Shown here: positions 1 through 5,302 of the stretch, piece by piece
Numbering within the stretch: the stretch's first letter is position 1
How the letters are laid out: the number at the start of each line of letters is the position of its first letter
From: Desulfurococcales archaeon
GTDB lineage: Archaea > Thermoproteota > Thermoprotei_A > Sulfolobales > Desulfurococcaceae
Length of the DNA stretch: 5,639 nucleotides
Assembly (NCBI GenBank): GCA_027028805.1
Contig: JALVHX010000054.1
Span: 1 to 5,639 of the forward strand
Reading direction: 5' to 3'
Translations under genes and position numbers: made by a program
The notes under the pieces: generated by a model
The model's database searches: none
The model's input: only the letters and a program-made list of their open reading frames with translations
Told to the model about the DNA's origin: nothing

Positions 1-89
1 GTACCAGGCTCACCAGCTATAACAAGCAACGTGCCTGGAGGAAATCCGCGAACTATATCATCGATCCCCGAAACACCTGTTTTATACAT
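1..89 (-). CDS. RecA/KaiC-like ATPase, N-terminal fragment (runs off the left edge)
   Basis: Only the first 29 codons and part of the next lie in the window; the gene starts at an ATG at 89 on the minus strand. The visible protein has the typical entry to the RecA-superfamily core of archaeal KaiC/RadA-like ATPases: TGVSGIDD, then GFPPGTLLVIAGEPGT. The last part is the start of a Walker A loop (GEPGTGK[ST] expected), cut by the edge after GEPG(T). Family members use ATP hydrolysis in signalling, DNA repair or regulatory switching; which applies here cannot be told. A GGGGGT Shine-Dalgarno-like run lies at 97-102, 7 nt before the ATG, inside a hairpin. The gene is co-directional with secG but separated by 158 nt of very AT-rich sequence, so it probably has its own promoter. 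Superfamily call is fairly sure; subfamily unknown. Confidence 0.8.
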   Translation of the reverse strand, partial: MYKTGVSGIDDIVRGFPPGTLLVIAGEPG

Positions 90-97
90 AACTTATA

Positions 98-118
98 CCC
101 CCACGGTCTAGCCGGGGG
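98..118 (-). promoter_or_regulatory. GC hairpin in the leader of the RecA/KaiC-like gene, covering its likely ribosome binding site
   Basis: On the minus strand a CCCCC arm (114-118) pairs with GGGGG (98-102). An inner GG/CC pair (112-113 with 105-106), a 5-nt loop and a 2-nt bulge (103-104) complete the fold. It is the only GC-rich stretch in the AT-rich gap between the ATPase gene and secG. The 3' arm coincides with the G-run that would serve as Shine-Dalgarno, so folding would hide it. The pairing is seen directly; a regulatory role is inferred. Confidence 0.45.
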
Positions 119-144
119 CACAATTCCCTTGATATCCAACTATC

Positions 145-152
145 ATATTTAT
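145..152 (-). promoter_or_regulatory. Candidate TATA box for the RecA/KaiC-like gene
   Basis: The minus strand reads ATAAATAT here. An archaeal start site about 26 nt downstream would fall near 122, giving a leader of about 33 nt that contains the 98-118 hairpin. The surrounding 90-247 gap is so AT-rich that other TATA-like matches exist, so this is only the best-placed one. Confidence 0.3.
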
Positions 153-247
153 TACATAATGTTCTATAACGTCTATTATTCTTTACCCTTAATTATTAAA
201 ACTTGTATAATATAACATTATATGATAACAAATATTCCAGTATATTA

Positions 248-433
248 TTAAATAACATTTAGTTTTGATAAATAATCAAGAACTATCACTGTAACAGCCA
301 AAGCCATAGCGAGAGCTATGACTATATGTGGCTTCATCTTTATACCTACATCACTTTCCTCGTAGAACCTCACAAGGCCAGCTGCTGTGAAGGGACCGGG
401 TGCTTCTTTACGCTTTCTTCTTTTAGATGGCAT
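248..433 (-). CDS. secG: Preprotein translocase subunit SecG / Sec61 beta (archaeal type)
   Basis: A 61-residue tail-anchored subunit of the SecYEG/Sec61 protein-conducting channel in the cytoplasmic membrane. The sequence shows the family layout: a very basic N-terminus (KRRKRKE, residues 4-10), the signature APGPFTAAGLVRFYEE (about 11-26), the DVGIKMKP link before the membrane, and one hydrophobic helix at about residues 36-53 (IVIALAMALAVTVIVLDY). There is no signal peptide; the C-terminal helix is the anchor and the basic part stays in the cytoplasm. Length is normal for archaeal Sec61 beta. The ATG at 433 is preceded by GGGGTG (440-445), 6 nt upstream. It diverges from the MazG gene across a 101-nt gap. 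The call is near certain. Confidence 0.95.
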   Translation of the reverse strand: MPSKRRKRKEAPGPFTAAGLVRFYEESDVGIKMKPHIVIALAMALAVTVIVLDYLSKLNVI

Positions 434-465
434 TTTTCACACCCCTAATCCAATCCTCTTCTGCA

Positions 466-477
466 ATTATTTTATCT
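466..477 (-). promoter_or_regulatory. Candidate secG promoter (TATA-like)
   Basis: The minus strand reads AGATAAAATAAT here. A start about 26 nt downstream falls near 445, leaving a very short leader that just includes the GGGGTG site. The spacing is plausible, but no BRE is clear and the call rests on AT-rich sequence. Confidence 0.35.
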
Positions 478-486
478 AGGGTGCCC

Positions 487-497
487 GTATTTAAAAC
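487..497 (+). promoter_or_regulatory. Candidate promoter of the MazG gene (TATA-like)
   Basis: CGTATTTAAAAC spans this position, with the core TATTTAAAA centred near 493. Transcription about 26 nt on would begin near 519, giving a leader of about 15 nt that contains the GGTGA ribosome binding site at 524-528. It sits back to back with the secG promoter candidate in the same 101-nt divergent gap. Confidence 0.5.
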
Positions 498-523
498 ATC
501 TATTCTTAATCCTTATCTATATA

Positions 524-528
524 GGTGA
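524..528 (+). promoter_or_regulatory. Shine-Dalgarno site fixing the GTG start of the MazG gene
   Basis: GGTGA matches the archaeal 16S anti-Shine-Dalgarno and lies 6 nt before the GTG at 535. No ATG is available in frame nearby, so this site decides the start. Confidence 0.65.
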
Positions 529-534
529 ACCATA

Positions 535-795
535 GTGGAGATACGTGAGGCCCAGGCCCTTATAAAGTCTCTATATTATGAGCGTGATAGTGCTAGAGGC
601 GTGTTTGCAACTTTTACATGGCTTGTAGAAGAGATCGGAGAAGTCGCCGATGCCTTGCTCAAGAGCGATAGACGCGCCCTATCCGAGGAGCTTGCAGACG
701 CTTTTGCCTGGCTTTTGAGCGTAGCAAACCTTGTAGGAATAGATCTAGAGGAAGCCTTTAGGAGAAAATATATTAAAACTCCTTCACAGCTCTAA
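535..795 (+). CDS. MazG-family nucleotide pyrophosphohydrolase, short single-domain form
   Basis: An 86-residue all-alpha protein predicted to split NTPs or dNTPs to the monophosphate and pyrophosphate in the cytoplasm, a house-cleaning role in the MazG/all-alpha NTP-PPase superfamily. The metal-binding signature is present: EExxE at Glu32, Glu33 and Glu36 in the first long helix, then ExxD at Glu52/Asp55. The second helix continues WLLSVANLVGIDLEEAF and ends in RRKY, as in stand-alone archaeal MazG proteins. It is near the lower end of the family length, but the catalytic core is intact. It starts at GTG 535 behind GGTGA (524-528). Its last 23 nt, including the TAA at 793-795, overlap the 3' end of the convergent GGGP synthase gene. 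Substrate preference cannot be read from the sequence. Confidence 0.87.
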   Translation: MEIREAQALIKSLYYERDSARGVFATFTWLVEEIGEVADALLKSDRRALSEELADAFAWLLSVANLVGIDLEEAFRRKYIKTPSQL

Positions 796-1501
796 CTATA
801 TCAGTTGCCAGCCTTGGATCTTTTTCAACAATAGTGCCCGTAACTATTATATCGGCCCCGCTTCTCAACAGAGTCTTAACTGTTTCAACGCTACGTATAC
901 CCCCGCCAACTATAACTATTAACCTTGTATGTTTCTTAATAGCAGCAGGAAACTCTGGTGGAACCGGTGAGACCGCGCCACTACCAGCTTCTAGATATAT
1001 ATATTTCATCCCAATCATTTCTGACGCAAGTGCATATGCAACCGCGATCTCTGGCTTGTTGGCTGGCACCGGCGCTATCCTGCCAACATGAGCTACCGCC
1101 GTACCACTATATAATACAAGATACGCTGTGGGCAAGGGTTCTAAACCATATTTTTTCACGATAGGCGCCCCTGCTACCTGGGCACCCATTAAATAGTAAG
1201 GCTCCAAACTATTAACTAGGACAGTAAACAACACAGCATCCGCATAGGGTGTTAAACAGTTTATGTTCCCGGGAAACACTATTACGGGAACGCCGTGACG
1301 GCGCAGCGTCTTCGCGACACGGGACGCCTCCTCTGGCGTAACAGCCAGGCTTCCTCCTATAAGGAACGCATCTGTACCAGCATCTATCATTAAAGAAGAA
1401 ATCCTTTCAATATCGCCCGGCTTATCAGGATCAATTAAAGTAAAATGAAGCTTCTCGCCTCGCCCTAGTTTTTCCACAATATATTCATGGACGCTACCCA
1501 T
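773..1501 (-). CDS. Geranylgeranylglyceryl phosphate synthase (GGGP synthase)
   Basis: Joins geranylgeranyl diphosphate to sn-glycerol-1-phosphate, the first committed ether-bond step of archaeal membrane lipids (EC 2.5.1.41). It is a TIM-barrel enzyme of the PcrB/GGGPS family. Residue numbers count from a GTG at 1507. Motifs in order: LIDPDK (24-29), IGGS (50-53), FPGN (78-81), YLEAGSGA (171-178) with the catalytic-type Glu173, the phosphate-binding GGGIRS (201-206), and ADIIVTGT (218-225). The full barrel is present and length is normal. Two starts are possible: GTG 1507 (244 residues) or ATG 1501 (242 residues). The ATG is preferred because AGGGTG at 1507-1512 then lies 5 nt upstream, whereas the GTG is part of that site. 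It sits 14 nt behind the elf1-like gene, with which it is probably co-transcribed. Its 3' end overlaps the MazG gene by 23 nt, tail to tail. Confidence 0.95.
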   Translation of the reverse strand: MGSVHEYIVEKLGRGEKLHFTLIDPDKPGDIERISSLMIDAGTDAFLIGGSLAVTPEEASRVAKTLRRHGVPVIVFPGNINCLTPYADAVLFTVLVNSLEPYYLMGAQVAGAPIVKKYGLEPLPTAYLVLYSGTAVAHVGRIAPVPANKPEIAVAYALASEMIGMKYIYLEAGSGAVSPVPPEFPAAIKKHTRLIVIVGGGIRSVETVKTLLRSGADIIVTGTIVEKDPRLATDIVRAVKEF

Positions 1502-1515
1502 AGACACACCCTTAG

Positions 1516-1851
1516 CTACTCGCTCTCAACAACCTCTTCCCCGCTTTTATCACTACTAGTACATGGTTCTAATTGTTCCATCTTATTCTCCATATATAGA
1601 TCAACAAACTTATTGTATACATCAACAGCCTCATATATTGAGGGAACAACCATTCTATAACATAAGCCACAATTACCACACCTGATCACTGCTACCTTTT
1701 TAGGTGTACCACCCACTTCTTCTCCACTATAGCTTCCGCGCTCGAATTTTATAGTCAGGTTTCTTGAACCACATGCCGGGCACTGGAACACCGTGGGGAT
1801 ACGCCGTCTCCTACGAACAACCTTCTTATATTTTTTCCTCCTTCTACCCAA
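1516..1851 (-). CDS. Elf1-like zinc-ribbon transcription elongation factor
   Basis: A 111-residue protein resembling archaeal/eukaryotic Elf1, which binds RNA polymerase and DNA during elongation. The layout is a strongly basic N-terminus (GRRRKKYKK and RRRRR, residues 2-17), a zinc ribbon with CPAC (Cys24/Cys27) and CGNC (Cys58/Cys61), then the Elf1-like YEAVDVYNKFVDLY (about 73-86) and an acidic Ser/Glu-rich tail. Cys64 follows the second pair and might also bind metal. The start is a TTG at 1851: the reading frame upstream stops at 1870-1872 with no ATG or GTG between, and GTGGGGG (1860-1866) lies 8 nt upstream. An ATG at 1856 is out of frame. It leads the operon with GGGP synthase. The zinc ribbon is certain; Elf1 identity is likely, other zinc-ribbon nucleic-acid proteins being the alternative. 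Confidence 0.82.
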   Translation of the reverse strand: MGRRRKKYKKVVRRRRRIPTVFQCPACGSRNLTIKFERGSYSGEEVGGTPKKVAVIRCGNCGLCYRMVVPSIYEAVDVYNKFVDLYMENKMEQLEPCTSSDKSGEEVVESE

Positions 1852-1972
1852 AGCATAGCCCCCACTATTCTACTATTTTATCCCCTTTTTCAATCATTCA
1901 AGATATCTTCCTGAGCACCATTAAAACATCATACGGCATCTCTTAATTCCTTTATGGCCCAGATAAACGCCA
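1852..1972 (-). promoter_or_regulatory. Promoter region of the elf1-like/GGGP synthase operon
   Basis: The 121-nt gap behind the SWIM gene holds two minus-strand TATA-like sites. GGATAAAATAGT at about 1873-1883 would give transcription near 1852, an almost leaderless message. GTTTTAATGG at about 1919-1927 would start near 1897 and keep the GTGGGGG site in the leader. The second fits better with a Shine-Dalgarno-led TTG start, but the sequence does not settle it. No other gene or repeat is seen here. Confidence 0.35.
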
Positions 1973-2371
1973 TCACCCACTGTAAAGCTTGCGTCTCAGC
2001 GTCTTACTGCGCCCATAATATATAATTTCCGTCACAATGCCCCATAGCTCTTTAAATGATACATCAATTACTCTATACCATTTTTTCTCAGCTGCAAGCC
2101 TCGCACCCAAGAGATGACTACAGTATTTATCACGTTTCTCACTCATAACACGTATAACAAAATGCTTACATGAACAAAAAAACGGGAAAACAATAATATG
2201 ATCTCTATGAACACCTATATATAATAATACAGGCGCCTCATCACCACCTATACGGGGCACTATGAATCTCTTCATCTTAGCCATAGTTAATGGCTCATGC
2301 ATATTGCTAAGTTCCTCTAGAGAAAACCCCCTTAAGAGCACTGCCAACCTAGCCGCATCATACGCTGCCAC
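1973..2371 (-). CDS. Small SWIM zinc-finger protein
   Basis: A 132-residue protein with one recognisable domain, a SWIM zinc finger (CxCx(n)CxH): Cys66, Cys68, then Cys84 and His86 after a 15-residue spacer, followed by LLGARLAAEKKW. SWIM domains bind DNA or protein; in the Shu2/SWS1 family they work with RecA/Rad51 paralogs in homologous recombination. Here His86 is followed by LLGA, not the exact HxxA of that family, so membership is only a possibility. The N-terminal half (about 1-60) is not recognised, and the C-terminus is basic (RSKTLRRKLYSG). Start is GTG 2371 behind a strong GAGGTGA (2381-2387), 9 nt upstream; no in-frame ATG lies near. The gene overlaps the end of rpiA by 14 nt, suggesting translational coupling. 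The domain is clear; the role is unknown. Confidence 0.8.
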   Translation of the reverse strand: MAAYDAARLAVLLRGFSLEELSNMHEPLTMAKMKRFIVPRIGGDEAPVLLYIGVHRDHIIVFPFFCSCKHFVIRVMSEKRDKYCSHLLGARLAAEKKWYRVIDVSFKELWGIVTEIIYYGRSKTLRRKLYSG

Positions 2372-3077
2372 TATATATTTTCACCTCATCCTTATAACCA
2401 ACATATAATATATCTACAAGGTCGCGTGGAAACAAACCTGTGGCTAAAACACCGTGGATTTGCTTAATCATCCTATCAACATCAAGAGCATTATATATAT
2501 ACTTATAATCTACAATATCTATTATCAAGCCATAATTATCTGTTATTACGGGGCCATCTTTTCTAACACCCATCCTGATCCGGGGCTGCCCTATTCCAAG
2601 CTCTATTATTTTTCTAAAAACATATCTTATAGTCATAGGAATAACCTCAACAGGAATCGGCTTTCTATATAAATAATCTTTATTATTAAACTTAGTATAG
2701 TCAACTATATATACCCTCCTAACAGAGTTCAAAGCCAAGTATTTTTCTCTAAACAACGCCGCTCCTCGTCCTTTAATTAGATCCAATCTATTAGAGACCT
2801 CATCAGCACCATCTATATATATATCAATTTTATCTAATCCGAAGAGGTCGTACAGACATGCCTTAATATTTTTATTCAAAATATAGAGAACAGTATCTAA
2901 AGACGATGACACTATTATTTTATTCTCTAACACATTTTCACGAACGCATTTATCTATAAAATATTTTATTGTAGAGCCCGTGCCCAACCCGATAACTTCT
3001 GCTTTCATTATTGTATCTTTCTCACGTTCACACGCAAGAAACGCAGCCATCTTCTTGGCTTCCTCTACGCTGGCCAT
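2358..3077 (-). CDS. rpiA: Ribose-5-phosphate isomerase A
   Basis: Interconverts ribose-5-phosphate and ribulose-5-phosphate in the cytoplasm (EC 5.3.1.6), feeding nucleotide and cofactor synthesis; in archaea lacking an oxidative pentose pathway it links the ribulose monophosphate route to ribose. Numbered from a TTG at 3083, the RpiA motifs are: VIGLGTGST phosphate loop (30-38), YIDGADEV (89-96) with Asp91/Asp94, LIKGRGAALFREK (102-114) with Lys104 and catalytic-type Glu113, KPIPVEV near 140-146, GPVITDNYG, and IHGVLATGLF near the C-terminus. The usual glycine-rich KGGG loop reads KGRG. Length is normal. ATG 3077 is preferred over TTG 3083 because GGGTGT at 3085-3090 is 7 nt before the ATG and only 1 nt before the TTG. 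The gene is markedly AT-rich. It heads a two-gene operon with the SWIM gene. Confidence 0.94.
   Translation of the reverse strand: MASVEEAKKMAAFLACEREKDTIMKAEVIGLGTGSTIKYFIDKCVRENVLENKIIVSSSLDTVLYILNKNIKACLYDLFGLDKIDIYIDGADEVSNRLDLIKGRGAALFREKYLALNSVRRVYIVDYTKFNNKDYLYRKPIPVEVIPMTIRYVFRKIIELGIGQPRIRMGVRKDGPVITDNYGLIIDIVDYKYIYNALDVDRMIKQIHGVLATGLFPRDLVDILYVGYKDEVKIYSGSV
2381..2387 (-). promoter_or_regulatory. Strong Shine-Dalgarno site for the SWIM gene, inside rpiA
   Basis: The minus strand reads GAGGTGA, a seven-base match to the archaeal 16S 3' end, 9 nt before the GTG at 2371. It lies within the last codons of rpiA and is the best ribosome binding site in the window, so the downstream gene can be initiated efficiently despite its GTG start. 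Confidence 0.7.
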
Positions 3078-3083
3078 AGACAA

Positions 3084-3183
3084 TACACCCGCGTCTCATA
3101 ATATATTGTTATTTACGATTAATTATTAAAGAAAAACTCCACGCATATGGCTGGCAGAATTACCAACGTGCCGGTGAATAACC
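3084..3183. promoter_or_regulatory. Divergent promoter region between rpiA and the HD gene
   Basis: One AT block at 3120-3131 can be read as a TATA-like element both ways. On the plus strand ATTATTAAAG puts transcription near 3153, with GGTGA (3173-3177) 6 nt before the GTG at 3184. On the minus strand CTTTAATAATT puts it near 3100, with GGGTGT (3085-3090) 7 nt before the ATG at 3077. Both ribosome binding sites are clear; the promoter reading is inferred from spacing. Confidence 0.45.
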
Positions 3184-3777
3184 GTGACTATAGGAGAGCA
3201 TGAGATAAACTACATCAGAGAGATCTCCAAGAGGCTTATGGGCAACGACTTCGCACATGGCTACCCTCATGTGCTCCGAGTTCTAAGGTACGCCCATCTA
3301 ATAGTTTTGAACGAGAACATAGATATCGACAAATATGCATTAGACGCATCTATTTATTTGCATGATGTCGGAAGAGTACTTGGAGAGCCTCATGCACTAT
3401 ATTCATCGTGGTTCGCGCAGGGCCTCCTCAGCTCTCTTGGAATAGATCAAGCTACTATAAAACGTATAATTAATGCAATACTGTATCATAGTTATAGTTA
3501 CGCGCGCGAAAAAAGAATAGTGCCGGAAAGCCCTGTAGCACTCGTATTAAGCGATGCCGATAAGCTGGATGCGTTAGGAGCGATAGGATTTCTAAGGATG
3601 TTCCATTACTCATGGAAACATGGCCGTAGTTTAGAAGAAACAATAAAGCATTATAATAATAAAATTAGCGTGCTACCCGATCTAATGCATTATAATTATT
3701 CCAGAATACTTGCCAAAAAATTAGTTACAAAAACTAAACAAATTATAGAATGGTTATTAGATGAAACTAATATTTAG
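3184..3777 (+). CDS. HD-domain metal-dependent phosphohydrolase, substrate unknown
   Basis: A 197-residue cytoplasmic protein of the HD superfamily, whose members remove phosphate from nucleotides or cleave cyclic or poly-phosphorylated nucleotides using bound divalent metals. The metal ligands line up as HGYPH (His25/His29), LHDVGR (His60-Asp61), His102 in LYHSYSY, and Asp124/Asp126 in SDADKLDALGAIGFLR. The DADKLDALGAIG block resembles the YedJ-like group of uncharacterised HD hydrolases rather than dGTPases or RelA/SpoT. No extra sensory or nucleotide-binding domain is present. Start is GTG 3184 behind GGTGA (3173-3177). It is transcribed away from rpiA and ends in a 4-nt tail-to-tail overlap with the cysteine desulfurase gene, so it is probably monocistronic. 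The fold is sure; the substrate cannot be inferred. Confidence 0.85.
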   Translation: MTIGEHEINYIREISKRLMGNDFAHGYPHVLRVLRYAHLIVLNENIDIDKYALDASIYLHDVGRVLGEPHALYSSWFAQGLLSSLGIDQATIKRIINAILYHSYSYAREKRIVPESPVALVLSDADKLDALGAIGFLRMFHYSWKHGRSLEETIKHYNNKISVLPDLMHYNYSRILAKKLVTKTKQIIEWLLDETNI

Positions 3778-5051
3778 CCACTAGTACATTTCTCTGAATC
3801 AATATTACTAAATCCTCCGCCGAATTCCGCTCTCCTTTTTATAATATCCCTTAGAGCATCGATAAACACATCTATCTCTTCGCGTATATTATATATATAG
3901 TAACTTGCCCTAACTGTGCCCTTTAATCCAAGACGATAATGTAATGGATGCGCACAATGCATGCCTGTCCTCACAGCTACACCATAAGTATCTAGAAGCA
4001 TCCCCACTACATGATGATGGATCCCCCTTAGGTTAAACGAGACAATACCGCCCCTCAACGATAGATCACTTGGCCCGTAGATATCTATTTCATCACCAAG
4101 TTCTCTGATTTTATCAAAAGTATATTTAACTAGTTCTTTTTCGTATTTTTCGACATTATTCATTCCTATCTTTGACAAGTATTTCACCGCCTCCGCTAAG
4201 CCTATTGCACCAGCGATATTTGGTGTCCCGGCTTCAAATCTCCATGGAATACTCTCCCATACAATATTATCTAGCGTCACATCTTCTATAGTGCCCCCAC
4301 CGACCTTGAAAGGCTCCATCTCCTCCAACAGATCCTTCCTGCCCCAAAGAACCCCTATGCCTGTGGGGCCCAGCATTTTATGCCCGCTAAATAAGAGGAA
4401 ATCCACATCCATCTGGCGAACATTAGTCACCATATGCGGCACAGATTGCGCTCCATCAGCTACGGCTATAGCTCCAACACTATGCGCTATCTTAGCAATC
4501 CGCTTAGCATCGTTTATTGTACCCAATACATTGCTCATAATAGGAAACGCTATAACTTTTGTTCTCTCGCTGACCTTTTCCTCTAGATCGGCATAATCCA
4601 AGACACCATCGCTAGTTATATCAACATATTTCACGCGGGCCCCACGTATCGCCGCTATTTTTCTCCAAGGAAGCATATTGCTATGATGATCCATAACTGT
4701 CAATATGATCTCATCGCCCTCCTTAAGGTTCCTCATACCCCAAGAGTAGGCTAAGATGTTCGAAGAATCAGTTGTGTTTCCAGTAAAAACTATCTCATCC
4801 CAGCTAGATGCACCTATAAACTTCGCCACAACATCATGTGCACTCTCGTAGAGCTCGCTTGCCTCCTGGCTAAGAGTATGATAACCCCTGTGGATATTGG
4901 CGTAATGCTTAGTATAGAATTCAACGAGCACATCAATAACCTGCCTAGGCTTATGAGTTGTCGCGGCATTATCAAAGTATATAAGGCGCTTGCCGTGAAC
5001 ACTACGTCCTAGTATAGGAAAATCCTGCCTAATTACATAGGGATCAAACAA
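3774..5051 (-). CDS. sufS: Cysteine desulfurase, SufS type (class V aminotransferase)
   Basis: A 425-residue PLP enzyme that takes sulfur from L-cysteine as an enzyme persulfide for Fe-S clusters and thiolation, giving alanine (EC 2.8.1.7). Visible features: YFDNAATTHKP (25-35), NIHRGYHTLS (52-61), GNTTDSSN (91-98), DHHSN (121-125) with the PLP-stacking His, DGAQSVPH (199-206) with Asp199/Gln202, SGHKMLGPTGIG (222-233) with PLP-lysine Lys225, RFEAGTPN (271-278), and RTGMHCAHPL (361-370) with active-site Cys366, then Arg381. The short segment around Cys366 fits group II (SufS/CsdA) rather than IscS. After the fold ends, a tail of about 20 residues carries a second cysteine, Cys423. The start is a TTG at 5051: an in-frame TAG lies 3 nt further upstream and the next Met is residue 106. 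GGGGTG (5058-5063) sits 6 nt upstream. No SufE, SufU or SufBCD gene adjoins it. Confidence 0.93.
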   Translation of the reverse strand: MFDPYVIRQDFPILGRSVHGKRLIYFDNAATTHKPRQVIDVLVEFYTKHYANIHRGYHTLSQEASELYESAHDVVAKFIGASSWDEIVFTGNTTDSSNILAYSWGMRNLKEGDEIILTVMDHHSNMLPWRKIAAIRGARVKYVDITSDGVLDYADLEEKVSERTKVIAFPIMSNVLGTINDAKRIAKIAHSVGAIAVADGAQSVPHMVTNVRQMDVDFLLFSGHKMLGPTGIGVLWGRKDLLEEMEPFKVGGGTIEDVTLDNIVWESIPWRFEAGTPNIAGAIGLAEAVKYLSKIGMNNVEKYEKELVKYTFDKIRELGDEIDIYGPSDLSLRGGIVSFNLRGIHHHVVGMLLDTYGVAVRTGMHCAHPLHYRLGLKGTVRASYYIYNIREEIDVFIDALRDIIKRRAEFGGGFSNIDSEKCTSG

Positions 5052-5057
5052 CCCCTA

Positions 5058-5063
5058 CACCCC
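5058..5063 (-). promoter_or_regulatory. Shine-Dalgarno site fixing the TTG start of sufS
   Basis: GGGGTG on the minus strand, 6 nt before the TTG at 5051. The TAG at 5055-5057 excludes any start further upstream, so this site and the TTG together define the 5' end. Confidence 0.6.
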
Positions 5064-5096
5064 ACAACATCCTATTATCTAACCAATACAAGCCGG

Positions 5097-5107
5097 TAAA
5101 AATATTC
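5097..5107 (-). promoter_or_regulatory. Candidate sufS promoter
   Basis: The minus strand reads GAATATTTTTA here. A start about 26 nt downstream, near 5076, would give a leader of about 25 nt that includes the GGGGTG site. The match to a TATA box is only fair. Confidence 0.3.
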
Positions 5108-5270
5108 TACACTATTAACTGCGGCACGCCTTAACAGGATTCCCCGTAGAAAGATCCCTATATTAGTGATTCATCTATTTGACAAACAAAGCCCCATAGT
5201 CTATACCTGTAAACATTTAATTAATATCTTATTTTTATTAAAAAGTATTTTTACATAATAATCTAAATAA
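5108..5270. other. Gene-free stretch upstream of sufS
   Basis: Part of the 459-nt gap 5052-5510. A mildly GC-rich patch at about 5121-5158 could form only a weak GGAT/ATCC hairpin and matches no RNA family I know. The rest (about 5200-5270) is very AT-rich. No convincing reading frame, repeat array or RNA gene is seen; a 31-codon frame from GTG 5166 lacks a ribosome binding site and looks accidental. Confidence 0.5.
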
Positions 5271-5274
5271 ACAA

Positions 5275-5282
5275 TATATAAA
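5275..5282 (+). promoter_or_regulatory. TATA box of the candidate non-coding RNA
   Basis: TATATAAA is the best TATA-like match in this gap. An archaeal start about 26 nt beyond its centre falls near 5303-5306, about 38 nt before the GC-rich island. No start codon with a usable frame follows (ATG 5307 stops at its third codon), which favours a non-coding transcript. Confidence 0.5.
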
Positions 5283-5302
5283 ACTAAACATAATCTCGGG
5301 GA

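Noticed and set aside
98..118. Rho-independent-type terminator of secG
   Set aside because: No T-run follows on the minus strand, it is 130 nt beyond the secG stop, and archaeal termination usually relies on T-tracts without hairpins.
834..1164. Two plus-strand reading frames of 85 and 68 codons
   Set aside because: They lie opposite GGGP synthase, which has clear family motifs throughout; they show no domain and no ribosome binding site.
1764..1946. Plus-strand 60-codon frame
   Set aside because: Antisense to the zinc-ribbon gene and its promoter; composition is not protein-like and no family is recognised.
2454..2672. Plus-strand 72-codon frame rich in Ile, Tyr and Asn
   Set aside because: A by-product of the AT-rich antisense strand of rpiA.
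4291..5002. Frames of 101 codons (plus) and 62 codons (minus) inside sufS
   Set aside because: Both overlap conserved desulfurase motifs in the true frame and show no features of their own.
5166..5258. GTG-initiated frame of about 30 codons in the gap upstream of sufS
   Set aside because: No ribosome binding site, no promoter at the right distance and low-complexity AT-driven composition.
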